In this document: in pieces, positions 1 to 8,813 of the stretch | How positions within the stretch are numbered: the first letter of the stretch is position 1 | How the letters are laid out: each line of letters starts with the position of its first letter | Source: Streptomyces sp. NRRL F-5126 | GTDB taxonomy: Bacteria > Actinomycetota > Actinomycetes > Streptomycetales > Streptomycetaceae | Direction: 5' to 3' | Assembly (NCBI RefSeq): GCF_000721265.1 | Contig: NZ_JOFZ01000012.1 | Span: 310,001 to 374,000 of the forward strand | Length of the DNA: 64,000 nt | Position numbers and translations under genes: made by a program | The notes under the pieces: generated by a model | The model's database searches: none | What the model saw: only the letters and a program-made list of their open reading frames with translations | What the model was told of the DNA's origin: nothing

Positions 1-747
1 GACGTCCTGACGGACGCGGGTGTGGCCGACGGCGTCGTGCCCGTCTCGTACATGAACTCCTCCGCGGACATCAAGGCGTTCACCGGCAGGCACGGCGGCA
101 CCATCTGCACGTCGTCCAACGCGCAGCGCGCGCTCGACTGGGCGTTCGGCCAGGGCGACAAGGTGCTCTTCCTGCCCGACCAGCACCTCGGGCGCAACAC
201 CGCGATACGCGACCTCGGCATGTCGCCCGAGGACTGCGTGGTCTACGACCCGCACCGGCCGAACGGCGGCCTGAGCGCCGAGCAGCTGCGGGACGCGCGG
301 ATGATCCTCTGGCGCGGCCACTGCTCGGTGCACGGCCGCTTCTCGCTGGAGTCGGTGAACGAGGTGCGCGCGCGGATACCCGGCGTCCGGGTCCTCGTGC
401 ACCCGGAGTGCAAGCACGAGGTGGTCGCGGCGGCCGACGAGGTCGGCTCGACGGAGTACATCATCAAGGCCCTCGAAGCGGCACCCGCCGGATCGAAGTG
501 GGCGATCGGCACGGAGCTCAACCTCGTGCGCCGCCTGGCGGACCGGTTCGCCCCCGAGGGCAAGGAGATCGTCTTCCTCGACCGCACCGTCTGCTTCTGC
601 TCGACGATGAACCGCATCGACCTGCCGCACCTGGTGTGGACGCTGGAGTCGCTCGCGGACGGCAAGGAGGTCAACCAGATCCGGGTGGAGGCGGACACCG
701 CGCACCACGCGCAGGTGGCCCTGGAGCGGATGCTGGCGCTTCCGTAG
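1..747 (+). CDS. nadA: Quinolinate synthase NadA, 5'-truncated by window edge
   Basis: NadA condenses iminoaspartate with dihydroxyacetone phosphate to give quinolinate, the pyridine precursor of NAD; it is a cytosolic [4Fe-4S] enzyme. The reading frame is open from base 1, so the gene starts upstream and only about the last 248 residues are here (the family is usually 350-400). Recognisable elements are MNSSADIKAF, the cluster-ligand region GHCSVHGRF, the HPECKHEVV block and the C-terminal cysteine region DRTVCFCSTMN followed by LPHLVWTLESL. The gene ends at a strong hairpin shared with the convergent RND gene. Identification is secure; the N-terminal domain cannot be judged. Confidence 0.95.
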   Translation, partial: DVLTDAGVADGVVPVSYMNSSADIKAFTGRHGGTICTSSNAQRALDWAFGQGDKVLFLPDQHLGRNTAIRDLGMSPEDCVVYDPHRPNGGLSAEQLRDARMILWRGHCSVHGRFSLESVNEVRARIPGVRVLVHPECKHEVVAAADEVGSTEYIIKALEAAPAGSKWAIGTELNLVRRLADRFAPEGKEIVFLDRTVCFCSTMNRIDLPHLVWTLESLADGKEVNQIRVEADTAHHAQVALERMLALP

Positions 748-770
748 CGGCATCGCCGTAGCAGCAGGCG

Positions 771-818
771 GCAAGGGTGTGCCCCCGGTGGACGGATCCA
801 CCGGGGGCACACCCTTGC
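771..818. terminator. Bidirectional terminator between nadA and RND gene
   Basis: A perfect 22-bp inverted repeat (771-792 against 797-818) encloses a 4-nt loop (cgga) exactly between two convergent genes. There is no U-tract, as is usual for Streptomyces terminators. Confidence 0.85.
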
Positions 819-827
819 GCGTACGGC

Positions 828-3800
828 TCAGACGCCGGCGCCCTGCGGTGCGCGGTCCTCCGACGCGCCGGCCTGCGGCGGGGTGGCGCCCCGCTTGGCC
901 GCCTTCTTCTTCGCCCTGCGCTCCTTGCGCAGCTCGACCATCGCGTAGAGCGTCGGCACGAGCAGCAGGGTCAGCAGCGTCGAGGAGATCAGGCCGCCGA
1001 TCACGACCACCGCGAGCGGCTGGGCGATGAAGCCGCCCTCCCCCGTGACGCCGAGCGCCATCGGCAGCAGCGCGAAGATCGTGGCGAGTGCCGTCATCAG
1101 GATGGGACGCAGGCGGTGCCTGCCGCCCTCCACGACCGCCTCGACGACGCCGAGGCCCCTCGATCTGTACTGGTTGATCAGGTCGATCAGCACGATCGCG
1201 TTGGTGACCACGATGCCGATCAGCATCAGCATGCCGATCATGGCGGGCACGCCGAGCGGGGTGCCGGTGATCAGCAGCAGGCCGAGCGCGCCGGTCGCCG
1301 CGAACGGGATCGACACCAGCAGGATCAGCGGCTGCACCAGTGACCTGAACGTGCCGACGAGCAGCATGAACACGATCGCGACCGCGGCCAGCATGGCAAG
1401 GCCGAGCTTCTTGAACGCGTCGTTCTGGTCGGAGGTCACACCGCCGATGGACGCGGTGGCGCCCGACGGCAGCTTCAGCGCCTTGATCTTGGACTGGAGC
1501 TTGGTGCTGACCGAGCCGGTGTTGTCGCCGACGGGCCGGGCGGTGACGGTCGCGGCGCGGTTGCCGTCGATCCTCGTCATGGAGACGGGTCCAGGCACCA
1601 CCTTGACGTCGGCGATCTGCCCGAGCTTCACCTGGCCGAGCGGCAGATCCTTGAGCTGGGAGATCGTCGTCGCGGGGTGCTTGGACGTCACCACCACGTC
1701 CCGCTCGGTGTCGTCCATGATCGCCGTGCCGGACTTGGTGCCGCTGACGGCCTGCGCCACGGCCGCGCCGAGCGTCGCGTTGGTGAACCCGGCGTCCGCC
1801 GCCTTGTCGTTGGCGGTGACGGAGATCCGCGGGACGGACTGCGACAGGTCGCTGCGCACGTCGGTGACGCCGTGCAGCGTGGAGACGGCGTGGGTCACCT
1901 GGTCGGACGCCTTCCTCAGCGTCGCCGAGTCGCCGGCCTTGACCGTGACGCTCAGGTCCTGGCTGCCGAAGCCGCCGCCGGCCGTGACCGTGGTGTCGCC
2001 GATGCCCTTGAGGCCGCGCAGCTCGGCCTCGATGGCGTTCTGCGTCTTCTCGTACTGGGACGCGTCCTTGATGGTGACCTGGTAGCTGGCCTGGTTGGTG
2101 CCCGCGCCGCCGCCGAGCGCCGCCTGGAACCCGGAGGTGCCGACGGTGACCTGGTAGTCCTTCACCTGGTCCATGCCCGCGAGCACGTGCTCGACCTTCT
2201 TCGCGGCCTCGTTCGTCGCGCCGAGGCTGGTGCCCGGGTCCATCTTCTGGCTGATGGACAGGACGTCCTGGTCGCTGTTGTCGAAGAAGTTCGTCTTCAG
2301 GAAGCTCGACATGCCGAGCGTGCCGACGAGGATCACCACGGCGATCAGGACGCTGGTGACGCGCTTGCGTGTGGCCCACCGCAGCACCGGCACGTACGTG
2401 CGCTGGAGCCTGCTGTGGGTCTCCTTCTCCTCGGCGCGGCGGCGCGCCTCGTCCTCGCCGAGCCCCTTGGCGCCCTTGGGGGCGCGCAGGAACCAGTACG
2501 AGAAGACCGGCACCGCCGTCAGCGACACCAGCAGCGACGCGAGCAGCGCGGCCGTGACCGTCAGCGAGAACGAGCCGAACAGCTCGCCGACGATGCCGCC
2601 CACCAGGCCGATCGGCAGGAACACCGCGACGGTGGTCAGCGTGGAGGCGGTGACCGCGCCCGCGACCTCCTTGACGGCGCTGACGATCGCCTTGTGGCGT
2701 TCCTCGCCGTAGCCGAGGTGTCTCTTGATGTTCTCCAGCACGACGATCGAGTCGTCGACGACGCGGCCGATGGCGATGGTCAGGCCGCCGAGGCTGAGGA
2801 CGTTCAGCGTCTCGCCGTTCAGCCACAGCACGATCAGCGCGATGACGACGGACAGCGGGATGGAGATCGCGGTGACCAGCGTGGACCTGATCGACGCCAG
2901 GAAGAGCAGGATCACGAGGACCGCGAACAGCAGGCCGAGCGCGCCCTCGGTGGTCAGGCCGGAGATCGACTTGGAGACGGCGGGGCCCTGGTCGCTCGCG
3001 ACCACGATCTTCGTGCCGGAGCCCAGCACCTTGCGCAGGTGGGCCAGCTTGTCCTTGACGGCGTTGGAGATGGAGACGGCGCTGCCGTCCTGCGAGTCCA
3101 TCGTGATGTTGACGGCGAGGCTCGGCTTGCCGTCGGTGCGGGTCAGGGACGTCTGCGCGGAGGGCCGCTGGGCGACGGTGGCGATGTCGCCGAGGCGCAC
3201 GGGCTTGCCGGGCGCGGCGCCGGGCGCCGCCTGGGGGGCGACTTCGAGGTCCTTGATCTGCTGCAGCGAGGTGTAGCCCGTGCCGACCTGCACGGTGCGG
3301 TTCTTGCCGTCCTGCGCGAACGAGCCCGCGGGCACGGGGACCCCGCCGGCCTTCAGCGCGTCCGAGACCGACGCGGCGCTCAGTCCCGCGGCCGCGAGCT
3401 TCTTCGCGTCGGGGGTGACGTCGACCTGGAGGTCGCGCACGCCGTCGACGGTGACCTGGCCGACGCCGTCGATGTCCTGGAGGTCCGGTACGACCGTGCG
3501 GTCGAGCTGGTCGGCGAGCGCCTGCTGGTCCTTGTCCGACGTGACGGCGAGCACCACCGTCGGCAGGTCGTCCGTGCTACCGGCGATGACCTGCGGGTCG
3601 ACGTCGCTCGGCAGCTTGTTGGACGCGCGGTTGACCGCCTGCTGGATGTCGGCGACGAGCTGCTTGGTGCCCGACTGGCCGAAGTCGAAGCTGGCGACGA
3701 CGGTGGCGCTGCCCTCGCTCGACGTGGAGGTGACGCTGCTGACGCCGTCGACCGCCTTCATGGCGTTCTCCAGCGGCTCCGACACCTGCTTCTCGACCAC

Positions 3801-3974
3801 ATCGGGCGAGGCGCCCTGGTAGGGCGCGACGACCGACACCAGGGGCAGGTCGATGGGCGGCAGCAGCTGCTGCTTGAGCTGCGGTATCGCTATCGCCCCG
3901 AACACGAGCGCGATGATCGACATCAGGCCCACCAGGGCCCGTTGTCTGAGGCTGAACCGGGACAGCCAGGACAT
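828..3974 (-). CDS. HAE1-type RND efflux transporter (AcrB-like)
   Basis: A 1048-residue inner-membrane proton/drug antiporter of the AcrB/AcrD/AcrF superfamily. It shows the RND plan: one N-terminal membrane helix (about residues 13-32), a large extracytoplasmic domain, a helix bundle around residues 340-500, a second extracytoplasmic loop and a final bundle near 870-1010. The paired aspartates of the proton relay are visible in the motif GRVVDDSIVVLENI. The C-terminus is a charged K/R/A-rich tail. In a monoderm host it works without a TolC partner, and no membrane-fusion protein is adjacent. It lies downstream of, and on the same strand as, the two-component pair, so co-regulation is plausible. 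The GAGAGA-like SD 5' of the ATG supports the start. Substrate unknown. Confidence 0.9.
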   Translation of the reverse strand: MSWLSRFSLRQRALVGLMSIIALVFGAIAIPQLKQQLLPPIDLPLVSVVAPYQGASPDVVEKQVSEPLENAMKAVDGVSSVTSTSSEGSATVVASFDFGQSGTKQLVADIQQAVNRASNKLPSDVDPQVIAGSTDDLPTVVLAVTSDKDQQALADQLDRTVVPDLQDIDGVGQVTVDGVRDLQVDVTPDAKKLAAAGLSAASVSDALKAGGVPVPAGSFAQDGKNRTVQVGTGYTSLQQIKDLEVAPQAAPGAAPGKPVRLGDIATVAQRPSAQTSLTRTDGKPSLAVNITMDSQDGSAVSISNAVKDKLAHLRKVLGSGTKIVVASDQGPAVSKSISGLTTEGALGLLFAVLVILLFLASIRSTLVTAISIPLSVVIALIVLWLNGETLNVLSLGGLTIAIGRVVDDSIVVLENIKRHLGYGEERHKAIVSAVKEVAGAVTASTLTTVAVFLPIGLVGGIVGELFGSFSLTVTAALLASLLVSLTAVPVFSYWFLRAPKGAKGLGEDEARRRAEEKETHSRLQRTYVPVLRWATRKRVTSVLIAVVILVGTLGMSSFLKTNFFDNSDQDVLSISQKMDPGTSLGATNEAAKKVEHVLAGMDQVKDYQVTVGTSGFQAALGGGAGTNQASYQVTIKDASQYEKTQNAIEAELRGLKGIGDTTVTAGGGFGSQDLSVTVKAGDSATLRKASDQVTHAVSTLHGVTDVRSDLSQSVPRISVTANDKAADAGFTNATLGAAVAQAVSGTKSGTAIMDDTERDVVVTSKHPATTISQLKDLPLGQVKLGQIADVKVVPGPVSMTRIDGNRAATVTARPVGDNTGSVSTKLQSKIKALKLPSGATASIGGVTSDQNDAFKKLGLAMLAAVAIVFMLLVGTFRSLVQPLILLVSIPFAATGALGLLLITGTPLGVPAMIGMLMLIGIVVTNAIVLIDLINQYRSRGLGVVEAVVEGGRHRLRPILMTALATIFALLPMALGVTGEGGFIAQPLAVVVIGGLISSTLLTLLLVPTLYAMVELRKERRAKKKAAKRGATPPQAGASEDRAPQGAGV

Positions 3975-4059
3975 GGGGTCTCTCTTCTATTTGCGTGCGG
4001 TGTACGCGTCCGCGCGGGGCGGCAGGGGTGCCGGCGCCGCGGGCCGGCCTCTTGGTCAT

Positions 4060-4079
4060 GCCCGACAGTTCCGTCGGGC
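4060..4079 (-). terminator. Possible weak terminator after response regulator
   Basis: A 7-bp hairpin (gcccgac / gtcgggc, 6-nt loop) lies about 130 bp downstream of the response-regulator stop and about 85 bp before the RND start. If it works, it separates the two-component operon from the RND gene. It is short, so the call is tentative. Confidence 0.3.
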
Positions 4080-4207
4080 GGATGCCGCCGGGTCGGTGCT
4101 CAGGCCCCCACTACACGATCAGGCATGGGGGTGGCCGCTTCCGTCAGCCGCAGGTCCCTTTCCGGTGCCCCCGGCGTACCGCGCCTGGAGTACACGGCGG
4201 AGGAGTG

Positions 4208-4900
4208 CTACTCCACCCCCGGCCGCACCAGGCCCGATTCGTACGCGAATACCACCAATTGGGCGCGGTCGCGTGCGCCGAGTTTCGCCATCGCGCGGTT
4301 CACGTGGGTCTTCACCGTGAGCGGGCTGACGGCGAGGCGCTCGGCGATCTCGTCGTTGGAGTGGCCGCCGGCGACGAGGCCGAGCACCTCGCGCTCCCGC
4401 ACGGTGAGCGCGGCCAGCCGCTCGGCACGGGCGCCGGAGCCGTCCTGCTCCCCGTCCCCCGCCGGGCCGCGCTGCGCGAGGAACGAGGCGATCAGCCCCT
4501 TGGTCGCCGCGGGCGACAGCAGCGCCTCGCCGGCCGCGGCGATCCGGATCGCGTTGAGGAGTTCCACCGGCTCCGCGCCCTTGCCGAGGAAGCCGGAGGC
4601 GCCCGCGCGCAGCGACTGCACGACGTACTCGTCGACCTCGAAGGTCGTCAGCATCACCACGTGCACCCCGGCGAGCGCCGGGTCGGCGCTGATCATGCGG
4701 GTCGCGGCGAGCCCGTCCGTGCCGGGCATGCGGATGTCCATGAGGACCACGTCGGCCTTCTCGGAGGCGGCGAGCGCCACGGCCTCCGCGCCGTCCGCCG
4801 CCTCGGCGACGACCTCCATGTCCGGCTCCGAGTCGACCAGCACCCTGAACGCGCTGCGCAGCAGCGTCTGGTCGTCCGCGAGCAGGACCCTGATCGTCAC
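4208..4900 (-). CDS. NarL/LuxR-family response regulator
   Basis: A 230-residue DNA-binding response regulator. The receiver domain (about 1-120) has the acidic pair in LLADDQTLL, the phospho-acceptor Asp in VVLMDIRMPGTDG, the conserved Thr in VVMLTTFE and Lys in GFLGKGAEP. A LuxR-type helix-turn-helix occupies about 160-220 (LTVREREVLGLVAGG, then VSPLTVKTHVNRAMAKL). Its ATG overlaps the kinase stop codon by 4 bp (ATGA), so the two are translationally coupled. With pspA and pspAA upstream on the same transcript, a role in cell-envelope stress is likely (LiaR-like), but the regulon cannot be read from sequence. Confidence 0.93.
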   Translation of the reverse strand: MTIRVLLADDQTLLRSAFRVLVDSEPDMEVVAEAADGAEAVALAASEKADVVLMDIRMPGTDGLAATRMISADPALAGVHVVMLTTFEVDEYVVQSLRAGASGFLGKGAEPVELLNAIRIAAAGEALLSPAATKGLIASFLAQRGPAGDGEQDGSGARAERLAALTVREREVLGLVAGGHSNDEIAERLAVSPLTVKTHVNRAMAKLGARDRAQLVVFAYESGLVRPGVE

Positions 4901-6807
4901 GCGTGCTCCTGTTCTCGTCTGCGCAGCGGCTGCACGGGCAGTATCGCCTGGACGCGGAACCCGCCGCCGTGGCGGGGTTCGGCGACGAGGGCGCCGCCGA
5001 GCGCGGCGACGCGCTCGCGCATGCCGAGCAGCCCGTGGCCGCCGCCGGGTGCCGGGTCACGCGGGGCCTCGCCCGCCCCGTCGTCGACCACCGTGATCTC
5101 GATGCCCCCGCCCGCGCGCAAGACGCTCACCTCGGCCTCGGCATCCGCGCCCGCGTGCTTGCGCACATTGGTCAGCGCCTCCTGGACCACCCGGTACGCG
5201 GCGAGCCCCACGGCGGCCGGCAGCGGCGCGTCGCCCGCCTCGACCACGCACCTGACGGGCAGGCCGGCCGAGCGGAACGTCCCGACGAGCGCGTCGAGCT
5301 GGTCGAGTCCTGGCGCGGGTTCCGTGGGGGCCTCCGGGTCGCCCGTCTGGCGCAGGAGGCCGACCGTGGCGCGCAGCTCGTCGATGGCGCTCCTGCTGGC
5401 CTCCCGTACGTGCGCGAGCGCCTCTTTGGCCTGGTCGGGGCGCTTGTCCATGACGTGGGACGCGACCCCGGCCTGCACGTTGACGAGCGCGATGTGGTGG
5501 GCGACGACGTCGTGCAGGTCACGGGCGATGCGCAACCGCTCCTCGGCGACGCGGCGGCCGGCCTCCTCCTCGCGGGTGCGCTCGGCGCGCTCCGCACGCT
5601 CCCGCATCGCGTCGATGAACGCGCGGCGGCTGCGCACGGCGTCGCCCGCCGCGCCGGCCATGCCGGTCCACGCGAAGACGCCCAGGTTCTGCTGGGCGTA
5701 CCAGGGCCCGGAGCCGAGCCCCATCGCCACACCGGTCAGTACGGCCATGGTGAGCAGGCCGACGCGCCATGTCGTGGGGCGGTCGGTGTGCGCGGCGACC
5801 GTGAACAGCGCGATGACGACGCTGAACACGACCGGCGGGGCCGGGTTCGCGGTGATCACCCCGACGGTGGTGAGCGCGCTGGTCACCAGCAGCACGGTGC
5901 GCGGCCGCCGCCTGCGCAGCACGAGCGTGGCCGCGGCGACGGCCATCAGCGCGAGGCTCAGGGCGCTCGGGCTGTGCACCTCGATGGGCGTGGTGAAGCC
6001 CCTGCCGCCGCGCGGGTGCACGAGGGAGGTGGCGATCATGCAGACGAGGACGGCGAGGGCGAGGCAGGCATCGGGCGCGAGCGTGTGGGCACGGCTCCAG
6101 CAGCGCGCATGCGCGAGTACGCCTGCGGCGAGGCTTTGCCCACGAGCGGGCGCGGACGCCGCCGTCCCGGCGCCCGGGACCGGGTCGCCGCCCCGGACGG
6201 GCACAGGGGCCGCAGGCCCTCCGGCCCCAGCAGGCGCCGAAGCCGACGCGGGCGCGGAGCCCGAGGCCGTCCCGACGCCGGGGACCACTTCGCGGCCCCC
6301 GGCGTTCACGGGGGCCTCACGGCCACCGGCCCCGGCGGAGGCCGAGCCCGACACGCGGGCGGGAGCCGTCCCGGCGCCCGGAGCCGGGCCGCCGTCCCGG
6401 CCAAGGCCAGGGGCCTCAGGTCTCCCGGCCCCTCCAAGCGGCGGCGCCGACGCGGCGGCCGGAGCTGAGGTCGAAGCCGGGCTACCACCCCCGGCGGGCA
6501 CGGGTGCCGCTCCGTGACCGGCCACAGGCTGCGCCGGCGCAGGGCCCGGTGCCGCAGCAGCTGTCGAGGGGGTCGCGCCCCCTGCCGCGGCGGTGTCACC
6601 AGGCCCGGCGGGGCCACCCCCGGGCGCCGCCGGTGCGTGGGCCGTGGCGGGCTCAGGCGCCGGGCCCGGGGCCGTCCGTGCGCCCGGGGCCTGGTCTCCG
6701 TCCCCGGCGGCTGTGGCGGCCGAGGCCGCCGGAGGCGGGGACGCAGGGCTCCGCCCCGCGTCCTGTGGACGCGGGGCGGTGGAGTCGCCCGGACGGGAGG
6801 TGCGCAC
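4897..6807 (-). CDS. NarL-type sensor histidine kinase with long Pro/Ala/Gly-rich N-terminus
   Basis: A 636-residue membrane sensor kinase. Residues 1 to about 225 are an unusual low-complexity Pro/Ala/Gly/Ser region carrying about three imperfect repeats of roughly 32 residues built around GG-x-P-x-PGxGTA. Five hydrophobic segments follow (about 240-390), for example LALAVLVCMIATSLV. The HisKA_3 dimerisation region has the phospho-acceptor His in RIARDLHDVVAHHIALV. The HATPase domain shows ALTNVRKHA, VVDDGAG and GHGLLGMRERV. Family kinases of this type are usually about 400 residues, so the extension is extra. The start is 19 bp downstream of pspAA; an internal start nearer the first membrane helix would remove the extension and cannot be excluded. 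Confidence 0.88.
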   Translation of the reverse strand: MRTSRPGDSTAPRPQDAGRSPASPPPAASAATAAGDGDQAPGARTAPGPAPEPATAHAPAAPGGGPAGPGDTAAAGGATPSTAAAAPGPAPAQPVAGHGAAPVPAGGGSPASTSAPAAASAPPLGGAGRPEAPGLGRDGGPAPGAGTAPARVSGSASAGAGGREAPVNAGGREVVPGVGTASGSAPASASAPAGAGGPAAPVPVRGGDPVPGAGTAASAPARGQSLAAGVLAHARCWSRAHTLAPDACLALAVLVCMIATSLVHPRGGRGFTTPIEVHSPSALSLALMAVAAATLVLRRRRPRTVLLVTSALTTVGVITANPAPPVVFSVVIALFTVAAHTDRPTTWRVGLLTMAVLTGVAMGLGSGPWYAQQNLGVFAWTGMAGAAGDAVRSRRAFIDAMRERAERAERTREEEAGRRVAEERLRIARDLHDVVAHHIALVNVQAGVASHVMDKRPDQAKEALAHVREASRSAIDELRATVGLLRQTGDPEAPTEPAPGLDQLDALVGTFRSAGLPVRCVVEAGDAPLPAAVGLAAYRVVQEALTNVRKHAGADAEAEVSVLRAGGGIEITVVDDGAGEAPRDPAPGGGHGLLGMRERVAALGGALVAEPRHGGGFRVQAILPVQPLRRREQEHA

Positions 6808-6826
6808 GGTGGTCGGAGCCGGTCCG

Positions 6827-7111
6827 TCAGACCGACGAGGGGATCAGGCCCTCGTCGCTGAGCAGCTCGCGGACCTCTTCGAGGGTGGCGTCGGGCGCGG
6901 GCAGGATCAGCCCCGACGGCTCCAGGGAGTCGTCGGGCAGCGGCTCACCCAGCTCGCGCACGCGGTCGAGCAGCGCGGTGAGCGTGCGCCGGAAGACCGC
7001 CTCGTCGCCGCCCTTGACCGCGGCCATGAGCCGGTCGTCCAGCTCGTTCAGCTCGGCGAGGTGGTCCTCGGCGAGCCGCGCCTGCCCTTCCCCCATGATC
7101 CGTACGATCAT
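6827..7111 (-). CDS. PspA-associated protein (PspAA)
   Basis: A 94-residue acidic protein starting MIVRIMGEGQ, with conserved blocks LNELDDRLMAAV and LPAPDATLEEVRELLSDEGL. This matches the PspAA family, small proteins encoded directly after PspA in actinobacteria and archaea. It begins 9 bp after the pspA stop and ends 19 bp before the kinase start, so the four genes form one compact operon. The biochemical role is not established; partnership with PspA at the membrane is inferred from gene fusion and adjacency in the family. Confidence 0.85.
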   Translation of the reverse strand: MIVRIMGEGQARLAEDHLAELNELDDRLMAAVKGGDEAVFRRTLTALLDRVRELGEPLPDDSLEPSGLILPAPDATLEEVRELLSDEGLIPSSV

Positions 7112-7120
7112 GACGCGTCC

Positions 7121-7921
7121 TCAGCCCCGGTCGTTCGTGTCGGTCTTCTTGAAGTTCGGCCCCTGCGCGTCCCCCTGCTGCGAGCCGCCCTCGATGGCCT
7201 GCTGCGACGAGGACGAGCCCCCCGCCAGCTCCGCCTTCATGCGCTGGAGCTCCAGCTCCACGTCGGAACCGCCCGAGATGCGGTCGAGCTCCGTCGCGAT
7301 GTCGTCCTTCGCGGTCCCCGACTGGTCGTCCAGGGCGCCCGAGGCCAGCAGCTCGTCGATGGCGCCCGCCCGCGCCTGCAACTGCGCCGTCTTGTCCTCG
7401 GCGCGCTGGACCGCGAGGCCGACGTCGCCCATCTCCTCGGAGATGCCGGAGAAGGACTCGGCGATCCTCGTCTGCGCCTGGGCCGCCGTGTACGTGGCCT
7501 TGATGGTCTCCTTCTTGGTGCGGAAGGCGTCCACCTTGGCCTGCAGCCGCTGCGCCGCGAGCGTGAGCTTCTCCTCCTCGCCCTGCAGCGTCTGGTGCTG
7601 GGTCTCCAGGTCGGAGACCTGCTGCTGGAGCGCGGCCTTGCGGGACAGCGCCTCGCGCGCCAGGTCCTCCCGGCCGAGGGCGAGCGCCTTGCGGCCCTGC
7701 TCCTCCAGCTTCGTCGACTGCCCGCCAAGCTGGCTGAGCTGCAGTTCCAGGCGCTTGCGCGACGTCGCCACGTCCGCGACGCCCCTGCGCACCTTCTGCA
7801 GCAGTTCGAGCTGCTTCTGGTAGGAGTAATCGAGGGTCTCGCGCGGATCCTCGGCCCTGTCCAGGGCCTTGTTGGCCTTCGCGCGGAAGATCATCCCCAT
7901 ACGCTTCATGACACCGCTCAT
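7121..7921 (-). CDS. pspA: PspA/IM30 (ESCRT-III-like) membrane stress protein
   Basis: A 266-residue coiled-coil protein of the PspA/Vipp1 family, which assembles on the inner face of damaged membranes. The N-terminus is amphipathic (MSGVMKRMGMIFRAKANKA), then DRAEDPRETLDYSYQKQLEL, followed by long helices rich in Q, E, K and A to about residue 215 and a charged flexible tail. The frame stays open for 530 nt upstream, but the start at 7921 is preceded by an AAGGGGG ribosome-binding sequence and matches the usual family N-terminus; a second ATG four codons in is an alternative. First gene of the pspA-pspAA-kinase-regulator operon. Confidence 0.92.
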   Translation of the reverse strand: MSGVMKRMGMIFRAKANKALDRAEDPRETLDYSYQKQLELLQKVRRGVADVATSRKRLELQLSQLGGQSTKLEEQGRKALALGREDLAREALSRKAALQQQVSDLETQHQTLQGEEEKLTLAAQRLQAKVDAFRTKKETIKATYTAAQAQTRIAESFSGISEEMGDVGLAVQRAEDKTAQLQARAGAIDELLASGALDDQSGTAKDDIATELDRISGGSDVELELQRMKAELAGGSSSSQQAIEGGSQQGDAQGPNFKKTDTNDRG

Positions 7922-8216
7922 GGGCTTCGCGCGCCCCCTTCTGACGGACTCCGGATCCAGCACTCCTACAAGACCCACAGTACGGGCCCTGCCTCTATTA
8001 CCGCACTGTTCGAGCGCGGATGCGCTCATCCCCAAGGACGACTGTGCGCGTGGACGGCTCCGGCGGAGGGAGTAGGGGCCGCCCCGGGCGGCGCCTTCCC
8101 GGCCCTGTGCGGGCCCGCGCGAACGCGCCCGCGCACAGCCGGGAGACGAAGGCCGTTGCGGGATCGTTCCCCATGGGGGTGGGGTCCATGCACCCGAGCC
8201 CGTACCCTTGGCGATT

Positions 8217-8813
8217 GTGTTCCGTAGCCGTTCGAACGAAGAGAAGGCGCCCGGCACCAAGGTGACGGCCGACCTGACCAAGCAACCCCGTGATCCGCAG
8301 GCGCCCAAGGGCAGGCCCACGCCGAAGCGGAGTGAGGCGCAGTCCCAGCGCCGCCGTGCCGTGACGCCACCCGCCGACCGCAAGACCGCGGTCAAGCGCC
8401 AGCGGGAGACGCGCCGGGCCGATATGGCGCGCCAGCGCGAGGCGCTGAACAACGGCGACGAGCGCTACCTGCCCGCCAGGGACAAGGGGCCCGTGCGCCG
8501 CTTCGCGCGCGACTACGTGGACGCCAGGATCTGTGCGGCCGAGTTCTTCCTGCCGTCCGCCGTCGTGATCCTCGTGCTGACGATGGTCAGGGTGCCGGCG
8601 CTGCAGAACATCGCGCTGCTGCTGTGGCTGCTCCTCATCATCGCCATCGTCGTGGACTCGATCTTCCTCGGCATGCGGCTGAAGAGGGCCATCGCGCGGC
8701 GCTTCCCGAACGACTCGGGCCGCGGCGTGGTGATGTACGGCCTGATGCGTACGCTCCAGATCCGCAAGCTGCGCCTGCCCAAGCCGCAGGTCAAGCGCGG
8801 GGCGAAGCTCTGA
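8217..8813 (+). CDS. DUF3043 family membrane protein
   Basis: A 198-residue actinobacterial protein of unknown function. A basic, charged N-terminal half (PKGRPTPKRSEAQSQRRRAV) precedes two hydrophobic helices near residues 110-150 (AEFFLPSAVVILVLTMV and IALLLWLLLIIAIVV) and a basic C-terminus. The GTG at 8217 (VFRSRSNEEK) is preferred over a TTG three codons upstream because it gives the usual N-terminus of the family. It diverges from pspA across a 295-bp spacer and overlaps the following methyltransferase by about 4 bp, so the two are probably co-translated. Confidence 0.87.
   Translation: MFRSRSNEEKAPGTKVTADLTKQPRDPQAPKGRPTPKRSEAQSQRRRAVTPPADRKTAVKRQRETRRADMARQREALNNGDERYLPARDKGPVRRFARDYVDARICAAEFFLPSAVVILVLTMVRVPALQNIALLLWLLLIIAIVVDSIFLGMRLKRAIARRFPNDSGRGVVMYGLMRTLQIRKLRLPKPQVKRGAKL

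Noticed and set aside
1677..5096. 1139-codon rightward frame antisense to the RND, regulator and kinase genes
   Set aside because: Sequence is an Asp/Arg/Gly-rich mirror of the RND and regulator codons; no family features.
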